NCBI RefSeq assembly: GCF_014931565.1
Contig: NZ_CP063353.1
Span: 3,286,001 to 3,350,000, forward strand
Direction of reading: 5' to 3'
From: Clostridium sp. 'deep sea'
GTDB lineage: Bacteria; Bacillota; UBA994; PWPR01
Length of the DNA stretch: 64,000 nt
Position 1 is the stretch's first letter. Each line of letters starts with the position of its first letter. Positions 19,587-28,079 of the stretch are shown one piece after another. The notes beneath the pieces were generated by a model. The model did no database searches. It had not been told where the DNA came from and saw nothing but the letters and a program-made list of their open reading frames with translations. The translations under genes were made by a program, and so were the position numbers.

Positions 19587-19875
19587 ATTTTCATAAAGCT
19601 ATAAAATAAAAATAACCTACAAGAAACTAAAGCAAGTTTAACTATTTCAGTGCAAGATTAAAGTTAGAATATGAAACTTAGATAAAGTAAGAAGAAGCAT
19701 AAAAATGTGCTATTGGAAACAATGGAAAAAGAGCAAACTTTACACAAAACCTAGATAGGCTTGGTACTCCCAAGGATAACCTCCGTATATTGAATAGTAC
19801 ATACAAGAGCATCATCCAGTAAATTAAAAAAAACATACCCGACTGCCCGTAAATAATACTAAAATTAACTAAGCA

Positions 19876-21258
19876 TTATTTCATTTCACCAATATCTAAA
19901 AATACAGGAATCTTATCTTTGATATTACCATCTAAGTAAGTGTTGCAGCCTAAACCTAAGGTAACAGAGTTGGGTTTAATAGAGTTAAAATAACCATTGC
20001 CAGTTACGTTAGGATTAAAACCTATACTAATGCTACCGGCATATAAGCCGCACTTTTGTTGTAAAGCATTAATTAAATCTGCCACATTTTCGTTTGCTTT
20101 AAACTCAGTTATCTCTCCATCTTTAATAGTTATATTTATATTAGTAATAACTGTTCCTCTAAAAAGATATTTGGCAACAACTACCTGGCCATTTATACTC
20201 GATTCAATTGGTGCAAAGCTAATTTTACCACCAGGTAAAAATAAATTAGTGTCAAAATCTTCTTTTAAATTGCTAGTAAGCTGACCGTTATTAAGTAATA
20301 TAGCTCTTTTATTACAAAGCTCAAATTCAATAAAGCTATTATTAGCACCTTTAAGTTTTACCTTTTTTTGAGCCTTAAGCGTGTGTATTAAACTAGTACC
20401 CAAGGTATTAAGCTCATTTAAGGGGCAATTTAGTGCTTTCCAAAAACTATCATGAACTTGAGCATAGTTTAAACCTAACTCATTTGCCCACTGTTTATTA
20501 GGAAAATCTATAACAATACTTCTAAGCCCCTTATGCGAACTATTAATAGCCTTTATCATACCTGTTTTCCAAGCGTTAAGTTTATGTTTATCTGCTTGAG
20601 CAAACAAACTTCTGCCTGTTAAAGTACCAATAGTAATCCAATAATCAACATTTTTATATAACATACTGCTAAATGCAGGCTCTTTTTCTAAAATATCAAT
20701 ATCTACATTTTGAACCTCATTATAATATTGCTCAAAAGTAATGTATCGCATTATGGCTTCAGCACCGGTTTTGCGGCACTCTAAAGCTAAGGCTTTAAGT
20801 AACTCTTGATGTGATTCATTTCCCTCAATTAAAACCTTAGCATTTTTTCCAATAAACAAACTGTCTTTAATAATAACCTTTGCTAAATCCAATAAACTCA
20901 TATTTAGTAGCTCATTACGTCTGTGTTGTAACACATTATTCTCAACTGCAGATAACGCTGTATTAGTAAGCTCGGTATTTTCACCAATGGAGTGTCCTAT
21001 AAAAAATGTTTTCGCTACTGTTCTATAGAACTTCTCAACAATACCATTTTTAATGGCAGAATCTACTTGCTCAATAAGCTCACTTTTAAGCAAAGCCATA
21101 ACATGGTAGTGAACCTTAGCATGAACCATATTAAGCTCATGTGCTAACTCATTAACACTGGCTTGTTTTTGGGTTAGAATATGTAATATTGTAACTCTTG
21201 TGGGGTGAGCCAAGGCCTTAAAAGCCAAGGGATCTTCAAGTGACATCCACTCTTTCAT
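19876..21258 (-). CDS. HTH regulator fused to a degenerate M29 aminopeptidase-like domain
   Basis: The protein has 460 residues from the ATG at 21258 (AAAGG 9 bp upstream; a GTG at 21267 is possible). Residues ~8-90 form an ArsR-type winged helix (FKALAHPTRVTILHIL, VNELAHELN, VHYHVMALLKSELI). The remainder follows the M29 (aminopeptidase T/AmpS) pattern through FLPGGKISFAPIESSINGQ, INITIKDGEITEF and SISIGFNP...VTLGLGCNTYLDG. Metal ligands expected there are replaced: the P-x-G-E glutamate is Lys, the glutamate before IGFNP is Ser, and the histidine of the T-V-H-I-A-L-G motif is Thr. It is thus likely a pseudo-peptidase ligand sensor rather than an enzyme. An MFS exporter lies 44 bp upstream in the same operon. 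Confidence 0.78.
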   Translation of the reverse strand: MKEWMSLEDPLAFKALAHPTRVTILHILTQKQASVNELAHELNMVHAKVHYHVMALLKSELIEQVDSAIKNGIVEKFYRTVAKTFFIGHSIGENTELTNTALSAVENNVLQHRRNELLNMSLLDLAKVIIKDSLFIGKNAKVLIEGNESHQELLKALALECRKTGAEAIMRYITFEQYYNEVQNVDIDILEKEPAFSSMLYKNVDYWITIGTLTGRSLFAQADKHKLNAWKTGMIKAINSSHKGLRSIVIDFPNKQWANELGLNYAQVHDSFWKALNCPLNELNTLGTSLIHTLKAQKKVKLKGANNSFIEFELCNKRAILLNNGQLTSNLKEDFDTNLFLPGGKISFAPIESSINGQVVVAKYLFRGTVITNINITIKDGEITEFKANENVADLINALQQKCGLYAGSISIGFNPNVTGNGYFNSIKPNSVTLGLGCNTYLDGNIKDKIPVFLDIGEMK

Positions 21259-21302
21259 AAATAACACCCTTTCCTGTACAATATTAATTTTACCATAATA
21301 GC

Positions 21303-22547
21303 TTAGTCTACGTTAGCCACTATCTTATTTTCTGTTTTAGCTTGGGGTTCATTTAACAGCTTAAAGGAGGGTATAAACCTTGCAAAAAAAGCAATACTCA
21401 TCATAAGTAAACCCATTAAACCCATGGTATTAGCGGTACCTAATTTTTTGGCAATTATACCACATAAAGATAAACCTAAAAGTGAACAGACTTTTATTAA
21501 GGAGCTATAAACACTCATAACCCTACCTCTAACATTTGCATTGGTATTATCTATTAATAAAGATGATAAAGGAATATCCATTAAGCCATCTGAGCTTCCT
21601 ATAACAAAGGCCCAAATATACATTACAGCTACCCCAGGTTTTGTAAACATAAAACAAGACACCATGCCCGATAAAAGCATAGAGTTAACAATAACACTGC
21701 CTCGTTTAATTTTTTTACTAAAATAACCTACCAGTAAACTAGCAAGCAATAAACCAGTAGCTAACATGCTTTGTATAAAACCAAAATGAGTAGGACTAGC
21801 CTTTAAAACATTATTAATATAATCAATAAATAAAACAGAGTAGCCGCCTGCTATTAACAAAATCAAACCCGAAAAGCTCAGCAAAAAAAGCAACTGCTTA
21901 CTGCCCTTAATATACTGTAAACCACTTTTAAAACCTGATAAATAACTCTCTTTAACACTACTCTTAACACGCTGAGGTATAGTAGTTAATAATAAAATAA
22001 AAGCAGATATTACAAACGTTAAACTATCAATAATGAAGGCGAGTTCAACTCCTAAACATGCTACTATAATACCGCCTAAAGCTGGACCAGCTAAAGCCAA
22101 AGCGTGATAGGTACTGGTTGTTAAACTTTGGGCAGACATAAATTGTTCTTTACCAACAATATCTGGGGTAAGTGACATGCGTGCAGGGGTATAAAAACAG
22201 CCTGCTAAACCAATAAAAAAGCTACACAAATATATAATGGCTAAATTAGGAGCATAAACAATACCCATAATTAGCATAGCACGTGCTATATCACTAGCAA
22301 TCAAAATTAGCTTTCTGCTAGCCCTATCTATAATTACCCCTGCAAAAGGACCAACAAAAATAATAGGAATAATTTGAATAGCCATAATCGTACTTACCGC
22401 TGTTACTGACTTAGTTTTATTTGTAATTAAAATAATTAAAGCAATTTTTACAATGGCATCACCAAAATTAGATATTGCCTGTGCTAGCCACATCCGCATA
22501 AAAACCTTGTTTTTCATTACTGCCTTAAAATCACCTAATAACTTCAA
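21303..22547 (-). CDS. MFS transporter (MFS_3-like exporter)
   Basis: The 414-residue, 12-helix protein has motif A as GPFAGVIIDRASRK and is of the same MFS_3 group as the exporter at 18324, though clearly diverged from it. The start is a TTG at 22547, supported by GGAGGTG 8 bp upstream and the absence of a nearby ATG. It is first in a two-gene minus-strand operon; the second gene is the HTH-M29 regulator. Export of a hydrophobic or peptide-like compound sensed by that regulator is inferred. A 50-bp perfect palindrome lies 28 bp upstream and is the obvious operator candidate. Confidence 0.86.
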   Translation of the reverse strand: MKLLGDFKAVMKNKVFMRMWLAQAISNFGDAIVKIALIILITNKTKSVTAVSTIMAIQIIPIIFVGPFAGVIIDRASRKLILIASDIARAMLIMGIVYAPNLAIIYLCSFFIGLAGCFYTPARMSLTPDIVGKEQFMSAQSLTTSTYHALALAGPALGGIIVACLGVELAFIIDSLTFVISAFILLLTTIPQRVKSSVKESYLSGFKSGLQYIKGSKQLLFLLSFSGLILLIAGGYSVLFIDYINNVLKASPTHFGFIQSMLATGLLLASLLVGYFSKKIKRGSVIVNSMLLSGMVSCFMFTKPGVAVMYIWAFVIGSSDGLMDIPLSSLLIDNTNANVRGRVMSVYSSLIKVCSLLGLSLCGIIAKKLGTANTMGLMGLLMMSIAFFARFIPSFKLLNEPQAKTENKIVANVD

Positions 22548-22575
22548 AAAAAAACACCTCCACAGTTATCATACA

Positions 22576-22625
22576 CAAGTATTTACCTAACGTCAAATTT
22601 AAATTTGACGTTAGGTAAATACTTG
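22576..22625. promoter_or_regulatory. 50-bp perfect palindrome between divergent genes
   Basis: The left arm CAAGTATTTACCTAACGTC continues AAATTT to the centre at 22600/22601 and is matched exactly by the right arm, 25 bp each side. It sits 28 bp upstream of the MFS start and 124 bp upstream of the DUF952 gene. It lacks a T tail on either strand, so an operator for the HTH-M29 protein, possibly two overlapping sites, is more likely than a terminator. Confidence 0.7.
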
Positions 22626-22749
22626 GTGTTGATATAAAATAACTAAATAGCTTTATGTATTGTAAATAAAAGCAGTTTAGTGATAAAATTTAATTAACAA
22701 TATATTTACATTAACAAAACTAACTCAATTTGAGATTTAGGAGATAAAA

Positions 22750-23085
22750 ATGTTATTACATATAACTTCAAAAAAACAATGGCAGAATGCTAAAAGTGTT
22801 GGTAAATACATTGCAGATAGCTTAAAAACAGAGGGATTTATTCATTGCTCGTTACGTAATCAACTTATTAGGGTAGCCAACTATAACTTTAAAAACCAAA
22901 AGGGTTTAGTATTATTAGTGATAGACGAAACTATGCTTAAAAGTGAAGTAAAATATGAGGACCTATATAATTTAGGTGAAAAATACCCTCATATATATGG
23001 ACCAGTTAACCTTACCTCTGTAATAGCTACTCATGATTTTTCACCAAATGTAGACGGTAACTTTAAATTACCAAAATATGTTTAA
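22750..23085 (+). CDS. DUF952 family protein
   Basis: The 111-residue protein matches the DUF952 family along its length: ITSKKQWQNAKSVGKY at the N-terminus, the conserved EGFIHCSLRNQLIRVAN and the C-terminal YPHIYGPVNLTSVI. The family fold is related to ADP-ribosyltransferase-like or small stress proteins, but its biochemical role is not established. AGGAG lies 8 bp before the ATG. The gene ends 13 bp before the phosphoesterase start, and both share one transcript with the FMN-binding protein that follows. Confidence 0.85.
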   Translation: MLLHITSKKQWQNAKSVGKYIADSLKTEGFIHCSLRNQLIRVANYNFKNQKGLVLLVIDETMLKSEVKYEDLYNLGEKYPHIYGPVNLTSVIATHDFSPNVDGNFKLPKYV

Positions 23086-23098
23086 GGAGCAACAGATA

Positions 23099-23590
23099 AT
23101 GTTAGTTGGCTTAATATCAGATACCCATTGTCGATGGTTTACTAAAATACCCAATCCAGTAATAAAGAGCTTCGAAAAAGTCGACTTGATTATCCATGCG
23201 GGAGACATTGGTGATTTATCTTATTTAGCTGCTTTAGCAGAAATAGCGCCTGTTGAGGCAGTAGCAGGAAACAATGATACCGAAACAGTGGCAGAAATTT
23301 TAGAGAATCACAAAATAATAACAGTAGCAAATAAAAAAATTGGTATAACCCATGGTCATTTAGGTAAAGGTGCAACAACCCCTAAACGAGCCTATAATAC
23401 TTTTGCTGATAAGCAAGTAGATATTATAGTTTTTGGTCATTCCCATATTCCATTTGCAGAAGTAATAGATAATGTATTGTTAGTTAATCCTGGCTCTGTT
23501 TCACGACCAAGATCAAAAGACCGTAAACCTACTGTAGCATTACTAAAGATAGAAAATAACAAAATAGAATATAAACATATAAAATTATAA
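23099..23590 (+). CDS. YfcE/MJ0936-type metallophosphoesterase
   Basis: The start is the ATG at 23099 with AAGGAG upstream, not an earlier in-frame ATG that overlaps the previous gene without a ribosome site. The 163-residue protein shows all calcineurin-like metal motifs: LISDTHC (D8, H10), IHAGDIGD, AGNND, THGH and FGHSHIP. Members are small cytoplasmic Mn-dependent phosphodiesterases with poorly known natural substrates. It is the middle gene of a three-gene operon with DUF952 and an FMN-binding protein; spacings are 13 and 11 bp. Confidence 0.92.
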   Translation: MLVGLISDTHCRWFTKIPNPVIKSFEKVDLIIHAGDIGDLSYLAALAEIAPVEAVAGNNDTETVAEILENHKIITVANKKIGITHGHLGKGATTPKRAYNTFADKQVDIIVFGHSHIPFAEVIDNVLLVNPGSVSRPRSKDRKPTVALLKIENNKIEYKHIKL

Positions 23591-23601
23591 CGGAGATATA
23601 A

Positions 23602-24003
23602 ATGAAAAAGAAAATACTACTTATTTTAATAATAATACTTGCAGTAATTTGGTTAAGTTATACTTTATTAAATATGGGTTTAGATGAACTGCAAAACCTT
23701 CAGCTTGAGAAAATAGATTTATCAACTATAGAAAACGGTTTATATCATGGGCAATGTAAAATTGGTAGATGGAGAAATAAAGTAGTTTTAAGAGTTTATC
23801 AAGGTAAAATAGTTGAAATAACCTTTTCTAAAGACCAGTTAATAAAAAACGATGATGTAAGAAATGAAATGATAAAACGATTACAAGAGCAAGATCAATT
23901 GCCAGTAGATGCAGTGGCAGGAGCAACTGTAACATCTAATGCTTATATGAAAGCTGTAGAGGATGCCCTTAAACATGGAGTTAGGTTACCCCCTAAGTTT
24001 TAG
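23602..24003 (+). CDS. Membrane-anchored FMN-binding domain protein
   Basis: The 133-residue protein has one N-terminal transmembrane helix (residues 4-24) followed by an extracytoplasmic FMN_bind domain. AVAGATVTSNAYMKAVEDAL near 108-127 is the characteristic motif in which the threonine of GAT receives FMN through a phosphoester bond in RnfG/NqrC-type proteins, usually attached by ApbE. A role in extracytoplasmic electron transfer is inferred; no ApbE or Rnf gene is in the window. The start is supported by CGGAG 8 bp upstream. Confidence 0.85.
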   Translation: MKKKILLILIIILAVIWLSYTLLNMGLDELQNLQLEKIDLSTIENGLYHGQCKIGRWRNKVVLRVYQGKIVEITFSKDQLIKNDDVRNEMIKRLQEQDQLPVDAVAGATVTSNAYMKAVEDALKHGVRLPPKF

Positions 24004-24161
24004 TAAGTGAAAAGTAAGGAATATATCACTGCAATAGCTATTTTATAAATCGTAGTCCAGCTAGCATTAGTCAATAAGAAATAAAAAAAATAAGAGTAGG
24101 TATAAGAGTACACTTAATAAGGCTTCCGAAAAAGCCGAACAATAAAAAATGAAGTATAGTA

Positions 24162-25467
24162 TTAGGCAGCTAAGATATTTTTCTTAGAATTGTTTTCAAC
24201 AAACATCCTTTTATGAATTTTAGGGTCTCTAACAACATAAGGATTTCTATTCTTAAGAACAGAAAAAACATATCTAAGTAACTTATTCATAACAGCAACA
24301 ACGCGAACTTTCTTTTTCTTATGCTTTAATTGCTCATGGTAATAATGATGAAGAGTAGAGTTTACAGGTTTTTGGTTAGGGCTTTTTCTAATACAGTGTA
24401 GAGCAAAAGAATATAATACCTTTCTACCAATAGAAGTACCTCTTTTAGACATCTTATTTTTGTCACCTTTAAACTTACCAGATTCATTAACACTAGGATC
24501 AACACCAAAAAAGGCAACTAATTGCTGTGGTTTAGAAAAATTATCAATAGAGCCTATAGCCGAAAGTAAGGTAATAGCAGTCATTGAACCTAGACCTTTA
24601 AAAGAAGATAATAGGTCTAAATCCTCATGGAATTTAGCTCCAAAATCAGCATCATTAATATAAACATTAATTTCAGCATAAAGATCATCAATCAGTTCAG
24701 TATGGAACTTATAACTAGCAAGAAAACGTGTAACCTTACGAGCAAAAAAATTGAGTTAATGCCTAAAAAAGAGCCTCATTAGCTATTTGAAGTAGTTCTA
24801 GATACTTTTTGTTAGACCATTCTAAGCCACATTTTGCAGTTGTTCTTAGTAAATGAATTACATCATCTTGCACTGCATCAATAAAACTTTGAGGAGTAGG
24901 ATAGTTTTCAAAAAAAGCGAGAGCTGTCTTAGAACATATATTAGAGAAAGCTTTCTTTAACCCAGGGTAATAAACATTCAAGGAATTAGAAAACTCTTTT
25001 TTAACATTAGCCCTATCATCTATCCGGTTATAATATTCTCTAACTAAAAATTTAAGGTGCAAAAAATCTTCTGGAATATCCATTGAAGTTTTAACATTGT
25101 CGAATTTACCAAGCTTTGCAAGAGAAAGAGAGTCTCTTTTATCATTTTTCACTTTTCTAATATTAAAATTCCTGTTAGAATTAGATATCAGAGGATTTAT
25201 CACAGATATATCCTTCTGGTTTTTTCTAAGGAAATGAAGAAGAGTTAAGTGATATATTCCCGTGCTTTCACAAAATAACTTGGGACTATCACCAAACTCT
25301 TCTTCTATTTTATTAATAAGATTTACAAGCTTGGTTAGTCCATCAAGATTATGATGAAACTTCAAATTTTTTTTATAAATATCTCCATTAGGAGATAGAA
25401 TTGTAACAACTGAGAAGTTTGCAGCAACATCAATTCCAGCAACAGGTACGTTATAATAATTAGCCAT
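24162..25467 (-). pseudogene. IS110-family transposase, frameshifted
   Basis: The N-terminal part (from ATG 25467, AGGAA upstream) has the DEDD RuvC-like domain: AGIDVAANFSVV, CESTGIYHL and NDKRDSLSLAKLG. The C-terminal part (24162 to about 24740) has the transposase_20 domain: GLGSMTAITLLSAIG, FSKPQQLVAFFGVDPS, MSKRGTSIGRKVLY. They are separated by two single-base losses in T runs, near 24767-24772 and 24747-24753 as read on the minus strand. Adding one T to each restores a continuous frame through FFARKVTRFLASYKF. IS110 enzymes are not known to use frameshifting, so this is a dead copy, unless the two homopolymers are sequencing errors. Confidence 0.82.
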
Positions 25468-25760
25468 AGTAAGTTCCTTTCTATCCAAAATGAGAGTAAT
25501 ATTGTGAGTCATTAACCTTGTTCGTTACCCGAATAGTTCTCTTGCTTATGATCAAGAGAAATTCAACCAGCTAAACCAATGAAACTCACATAATTACAGA
25601 CTACGTCACGAATATAAACTCTTAAGAGTCATTCAAGGGGCGTACGTATATCTCTCATAGCATTATGTTACTATGAATTTAGAGTAAGGTTAAGTGGTTG
25701 AACTTCTATTCAATCACAAACAATACTTCTGAATACCTAACTATTATTCGTTTTAATCCT
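25468..25760 (-). ncRNA. Candidate IS110 bridge-RNA region
   Basis: The non-coding stretch upstream of the transposase contains a perfect 8-bp stem TTCTCTTG/CAAGAGAA (25537-25560) and CATAG/CTATG (25656-25675). IS110 elements of this type encode a bridge RNA of roughly 180 bases in this position. Exact ends and target/donor loops were not resolved. Confidence 0.35.
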
Positions 25761-25891
25761 TATTCATTTTTTATATCTTAATTATACAAGGGGCGGCTTT
25801 TGGGCGTCATACGTAAATCCTTATATTATCTTAAATAGGATTGTTACTGATAAAGCAATAAATAGAAATGTATTTTAAATTTATTGAATAG

Positions 25892-25920
25892 TTGACTACG
25901 ATGTATACATGGTATACAAT
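25892..25920 (+). promoter_or_regulatory. MarR promoter and operator
   Basis: TTGACT (25892-25897), a 17-bp spacer and TACAAT (25915-25920) form the promoter. The dyad TGTATACATGGTATACA (25902-25918) covers the spacer and -10. Its exact reverse complement recurs at 26395-26411 ahead of the MATE gene. Confidence 0.75.
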
Positions 25921-25926
25921 GTGTTT

Positions 25927-26370
25927 ATGAAAAAACGTAAAGTTATTGAAAGATTTATGACTCTTACTGAAAAGTTGGCTAATAATACTAACAAATCAAA
26001 TTACTTTGGAACAGATGTAGAGATATTTAGAACTGAAATTCATGTAATTAACTTAATCGGTGATAATAACAATATTCATCTTTCTGAATTAGCTCGAAAA
26101 TTTTCAGTTACAAGAGGTGCTATTTCAGCCACGATTAAAAGGCTTGTTAAAAAGGGATTAGTAAAAAAAGTATTGGATAATCAAAATCAAACAAGAATAT
26201 TAGTTAGTTTAACTGAAAAAGGTGTAATAGCATATAATAGTCATGAAAAATACCATAATGAATATGATAGTGATATGTTTACATATATTAATGAATTAAA
26301 CGAAGATGAGTTGGAGATTTTAAATACGTTTTTAAAAAAAGCAAATAAGATGGCGGACAGACATTTATAA
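25927..26370 (+). CDS. MarR-family transcriptional regulator
   Basis: From the ATG at 25927 the protein has 147 residues; an in-frame ATG at 25909 would lie inside the operator and -10 region, so the later start is preferred. The MarR winged helix is clear: IHLSELARKFSVTRGAISATIKRLVKKGLVKKVL, cited only as residues about 57-90, and a wing ending in VSLTEKG. The predicted transcription start coincides with the ATG and no Shine-Dalgarno is visible, so the mRNA may be leaderless. It is followed by a terminator and a MATE exporter preceded by the same operator, as in MepR/MepA systems. Confidence 0.85.
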   Translation: MKKRKVIERFMTLTEKLANNTNKSNYFGTDVEIFRTEIHVINLIGDNNNIHLSELARKFSVTRGAISATIKRLVKKGLVKKVLDNQNQTRILVSLTEKGVIAYNSHEKYHNEYDSDMFTYINELNEDELEILNTFLKKANKMADRHL

Positions 26371-26387
26371 AGTCCGTTATTTTTTTG
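26354..26387 (+). terminator. Rho-independent terminator overlapping the marR-type stop
   Basis: CGGAC (26356-26360) and GTCCG pair, flanking the stop codon, and are followed by TTATTTTTTT. It separates the repressor transcript from the MATE gene. Confidence 0.65.
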
Positions 26388-26394
26388 CCAGAAA

Positions 26395-26411
26395 TGTATA
26401 CCATGTATACA
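26395..26411. promoter_or_regulatory. Second MarR operator, upstream of the MATE gene
   Basis: TGTATACCATGTATACA is the exact reverse complement of the 17-bp operator over the marR promoter. It lies about 160 bp before the MATE start. A 10-bp perfect hairpin AACGATTTGT/ACAAATCGTT (26477-26500) lies between it and the gene. Confidence 0.7.
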
Positions 26412-26570
26412 TTATGAGTAATCTATTTTTTTCAATACCTTATGTAGATTTTTAGATATTGTCAGTATATTAAGGTAACGATTTGTAAAAACAAATCGTT
26501 TAATTTACCACTAGTTATTGATAATAATAATTATTATTAATAAGCTAAGAAAAAAGAGGAGATGAGAATA

Positions 26571-27938
26571 GTGAATAGCAAAACTAAAATTATGGGTGAA
26601 GCTAAGGTATCTACAGCACTGTTAAAGTTTGGATTGCCAGCAACTATAGGATTGCTTGTTACCGCTTTATACAACTTTGTAGATGCTATTTTTGTGGGTG
26701 GTTTAGGAACAAGTGCAATGGGTGCAGCTTCAATATCGTTTCCTATATCAATGGTTATTATAGGGTTAGGATTAACACTGGGTAGTGGAGTAGCTTCATA
26801 TATTTCAAGATTGTTAGGTAAAAAAAACATTGAGCAAGCTAGTAAAGCTGCGTCTACTGCATTTTTTAGTAGCTTATTATTAGGCACAATAGTCATTGTG
26901 CCGTCAATAATATTTTTAGAGCCATTATTAAAGCTTTTTGGTGCTACTGCAACAATACTTCCTTATGCAAAGGATTATGCTTATATCTTTATAAGTGGAT
27001 CAATATTAAATGTTATTAATGTAACTATGAACAATATAATAAGAGCTGAAGGGGCAGCCAAAACAAGTATGAAAGCCTTAGTACTAGGTTCGGTTCTTAA
27101 TATTATTTTGGATCCAATATTCATTTATACCTTTAATTTTGGGATTAAAGGTGCAGCAATTGCAACGGTTATTTCACAGGCTGCCAGTACTTTATTACTA
27201 TTTAAGTACTTTGCAAGCCCCAAAAGCATTGTAAAAATTTCATTAAAGAATTTTACTGCTACTAAAATAATCTTAGGGCAAATTTTAAAAGTTGGTACAC
27301 CCGATTTAGTATTTCAGTTATTATCAAGTGCTTCAATGGGGTTAATTAATACTGCAGCTGCTCCCTATGGTGATGCAGCAGTAGCCTCAATGGGAATAGT
27401 TAATAGAATCTTTGCAATTGGTAGCTTTATAATATTTGGTTTCTTTAAAGGATTTCAGCCCCTTGCTGGTTATAACTATGGTGCAAAGAACTATAGTAGA
27501 TTAAAAGAAATAAAAAATACTGCTCTAAAATGGACAACCATATTGTGTTTTTTGGTGGCACTTGTTCAAATTGTATTTGCCAAACAAATAGTAGCAATGT
27601 TTAGTAACGACACTCAAGTAATTGAGTTAGGTATCAAAGCTTTAAGAGCGTATAGTATTATGTTTCCATTGTTTGGATACCAAACCCTTTACAAAACGTT
27701 ATTCTTATCTATGGGCAAAGCCAAAGAGGGCGGTATTCTTAGTATAAGTAGACAAGGAATATTTTTTATACCTATTGTATTCCTTTTACCAAGATTAATT
27801 GGTCTTAACGGCATTATATTTTCACAAGCAATAGCAGATCTATTAACAGTAATATTTACTTGGCTACTATCTATTAAATTAAATAAATACCTTACACAAC
27901 AAATAGAACCTAGCTTAACTGCAAGTAGTTTAGATTAG
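26571..27938 (+). CDS. MATE-family multidrug efflux transporter
   Basis: The 455-residue protein starts at a GTG (26571) 9 bp after AGAGGAG; an ATG at 26562 touches the ribosome site and is unlikely. Twelve hydrophobic segments in two homologous halves are visible: FGLPATIGLLVTALYNFVDAIFVG opens the first (residues about 20-43), and GTPDLVFQLLSSASMGLINT the second. NNIIRAEGAAKTSMK and GFQPLAGYNYGAK are typical of the MepA/NorM-like group. Cation-driven drug export is expected, repressed by the upstream MarR protein through the shared operator. No strong terminator is visible before a short palindromic repeat at 27973. Confidence 0.9.
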   Translation: MNSKTKIMGEAKVSTALLKFGLPATIGLLVTALYNFVDAIFVGGLGTSAMGAASISFPISMVIIGLGLTLGSGVASYISRLLGKKNIEQASKAASTAFFSSLLLGTIVIVPSIIFLEPLLKLFGATATILPYAKDYAYIFISGSILNVINVTMNNIIRAEGAAKTSMKALVLGSVLNIILDPIFIYTFNFGIKGAAIATVISQAASTLLLFKYFASPKSIVKISLKNFTATKIILGQILKVGTPDLVFQLLSSASMGLINTAAAPYGDAAVASMGIVNRIFAIGSFIIFGFFKGFQPLAGYNYGAKNYSRLKEIKNTALKWTTILCFLVALVQIVFAKQIVAMFSNDTQVIELGIKALRAYSIMFPLFGYQTLYKTLFLSMGKAKEGGILSISRQGIFFIPIVFLLPRLIGLNGIIFSQAIADLLTVIFTWLLSIKLNKYLTQQIEPSLTASSLD

Positions 27939-27972
27939 TAAATTTTGTTATATAACTATAACATTGCAGTAG

Positions 27973-27993
27973 GGGACGCATTGTATGCGTCCC
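27973..27993. repeat. Short palindromic intergenic repeat
   Basis: GGGACGCAT-TGT-ATGCGTCCC, preceded by GTAG, forms a 9-bp GC-rich stem that stands out from AT-rich surroundings. It resembles REP-like GTAGGGG...CCC elements common in bacterial intergenic DNA and may assist termination between the MATE gene and the facing HD gene. Confidence 0.55.
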
Positions 27994-28079
27994 GAGTTTG
28001 GCATTAATTATGGTCTCTATCTTCGACTGCCACAGAAATATTATGTATGTAATCATAAAATAATAGTTAAGGATTTACT

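Larger units (their letters stand above)
24140..25800 (-). mobile_element. IS110-family insertion sequence, inactivated (limits approximate)
   Basis: A disrupted IS110-type transposase gene (24162-25467) and about 300 bp of structured non-coding DNA on its 5' side match the usual IS110 layout. IS110 elements lack conventional terminal inverted repeats, so I cannot place the ends exactly. No second copy is present in the window. Confidence 0.65.

Noticed and set aside
22576-22625. Bidirectional terminator
   Set aside because: It lies between divergent gene starts, not ends, and no T run follows either arm.
24741-24775. Programmed frameshifting in the IS110 transposase
   Set aside because: Two separate shifts would be needed, the slippery context at CTT TTT TAG is poor, and IS110 elements are not known to use frameshifting.
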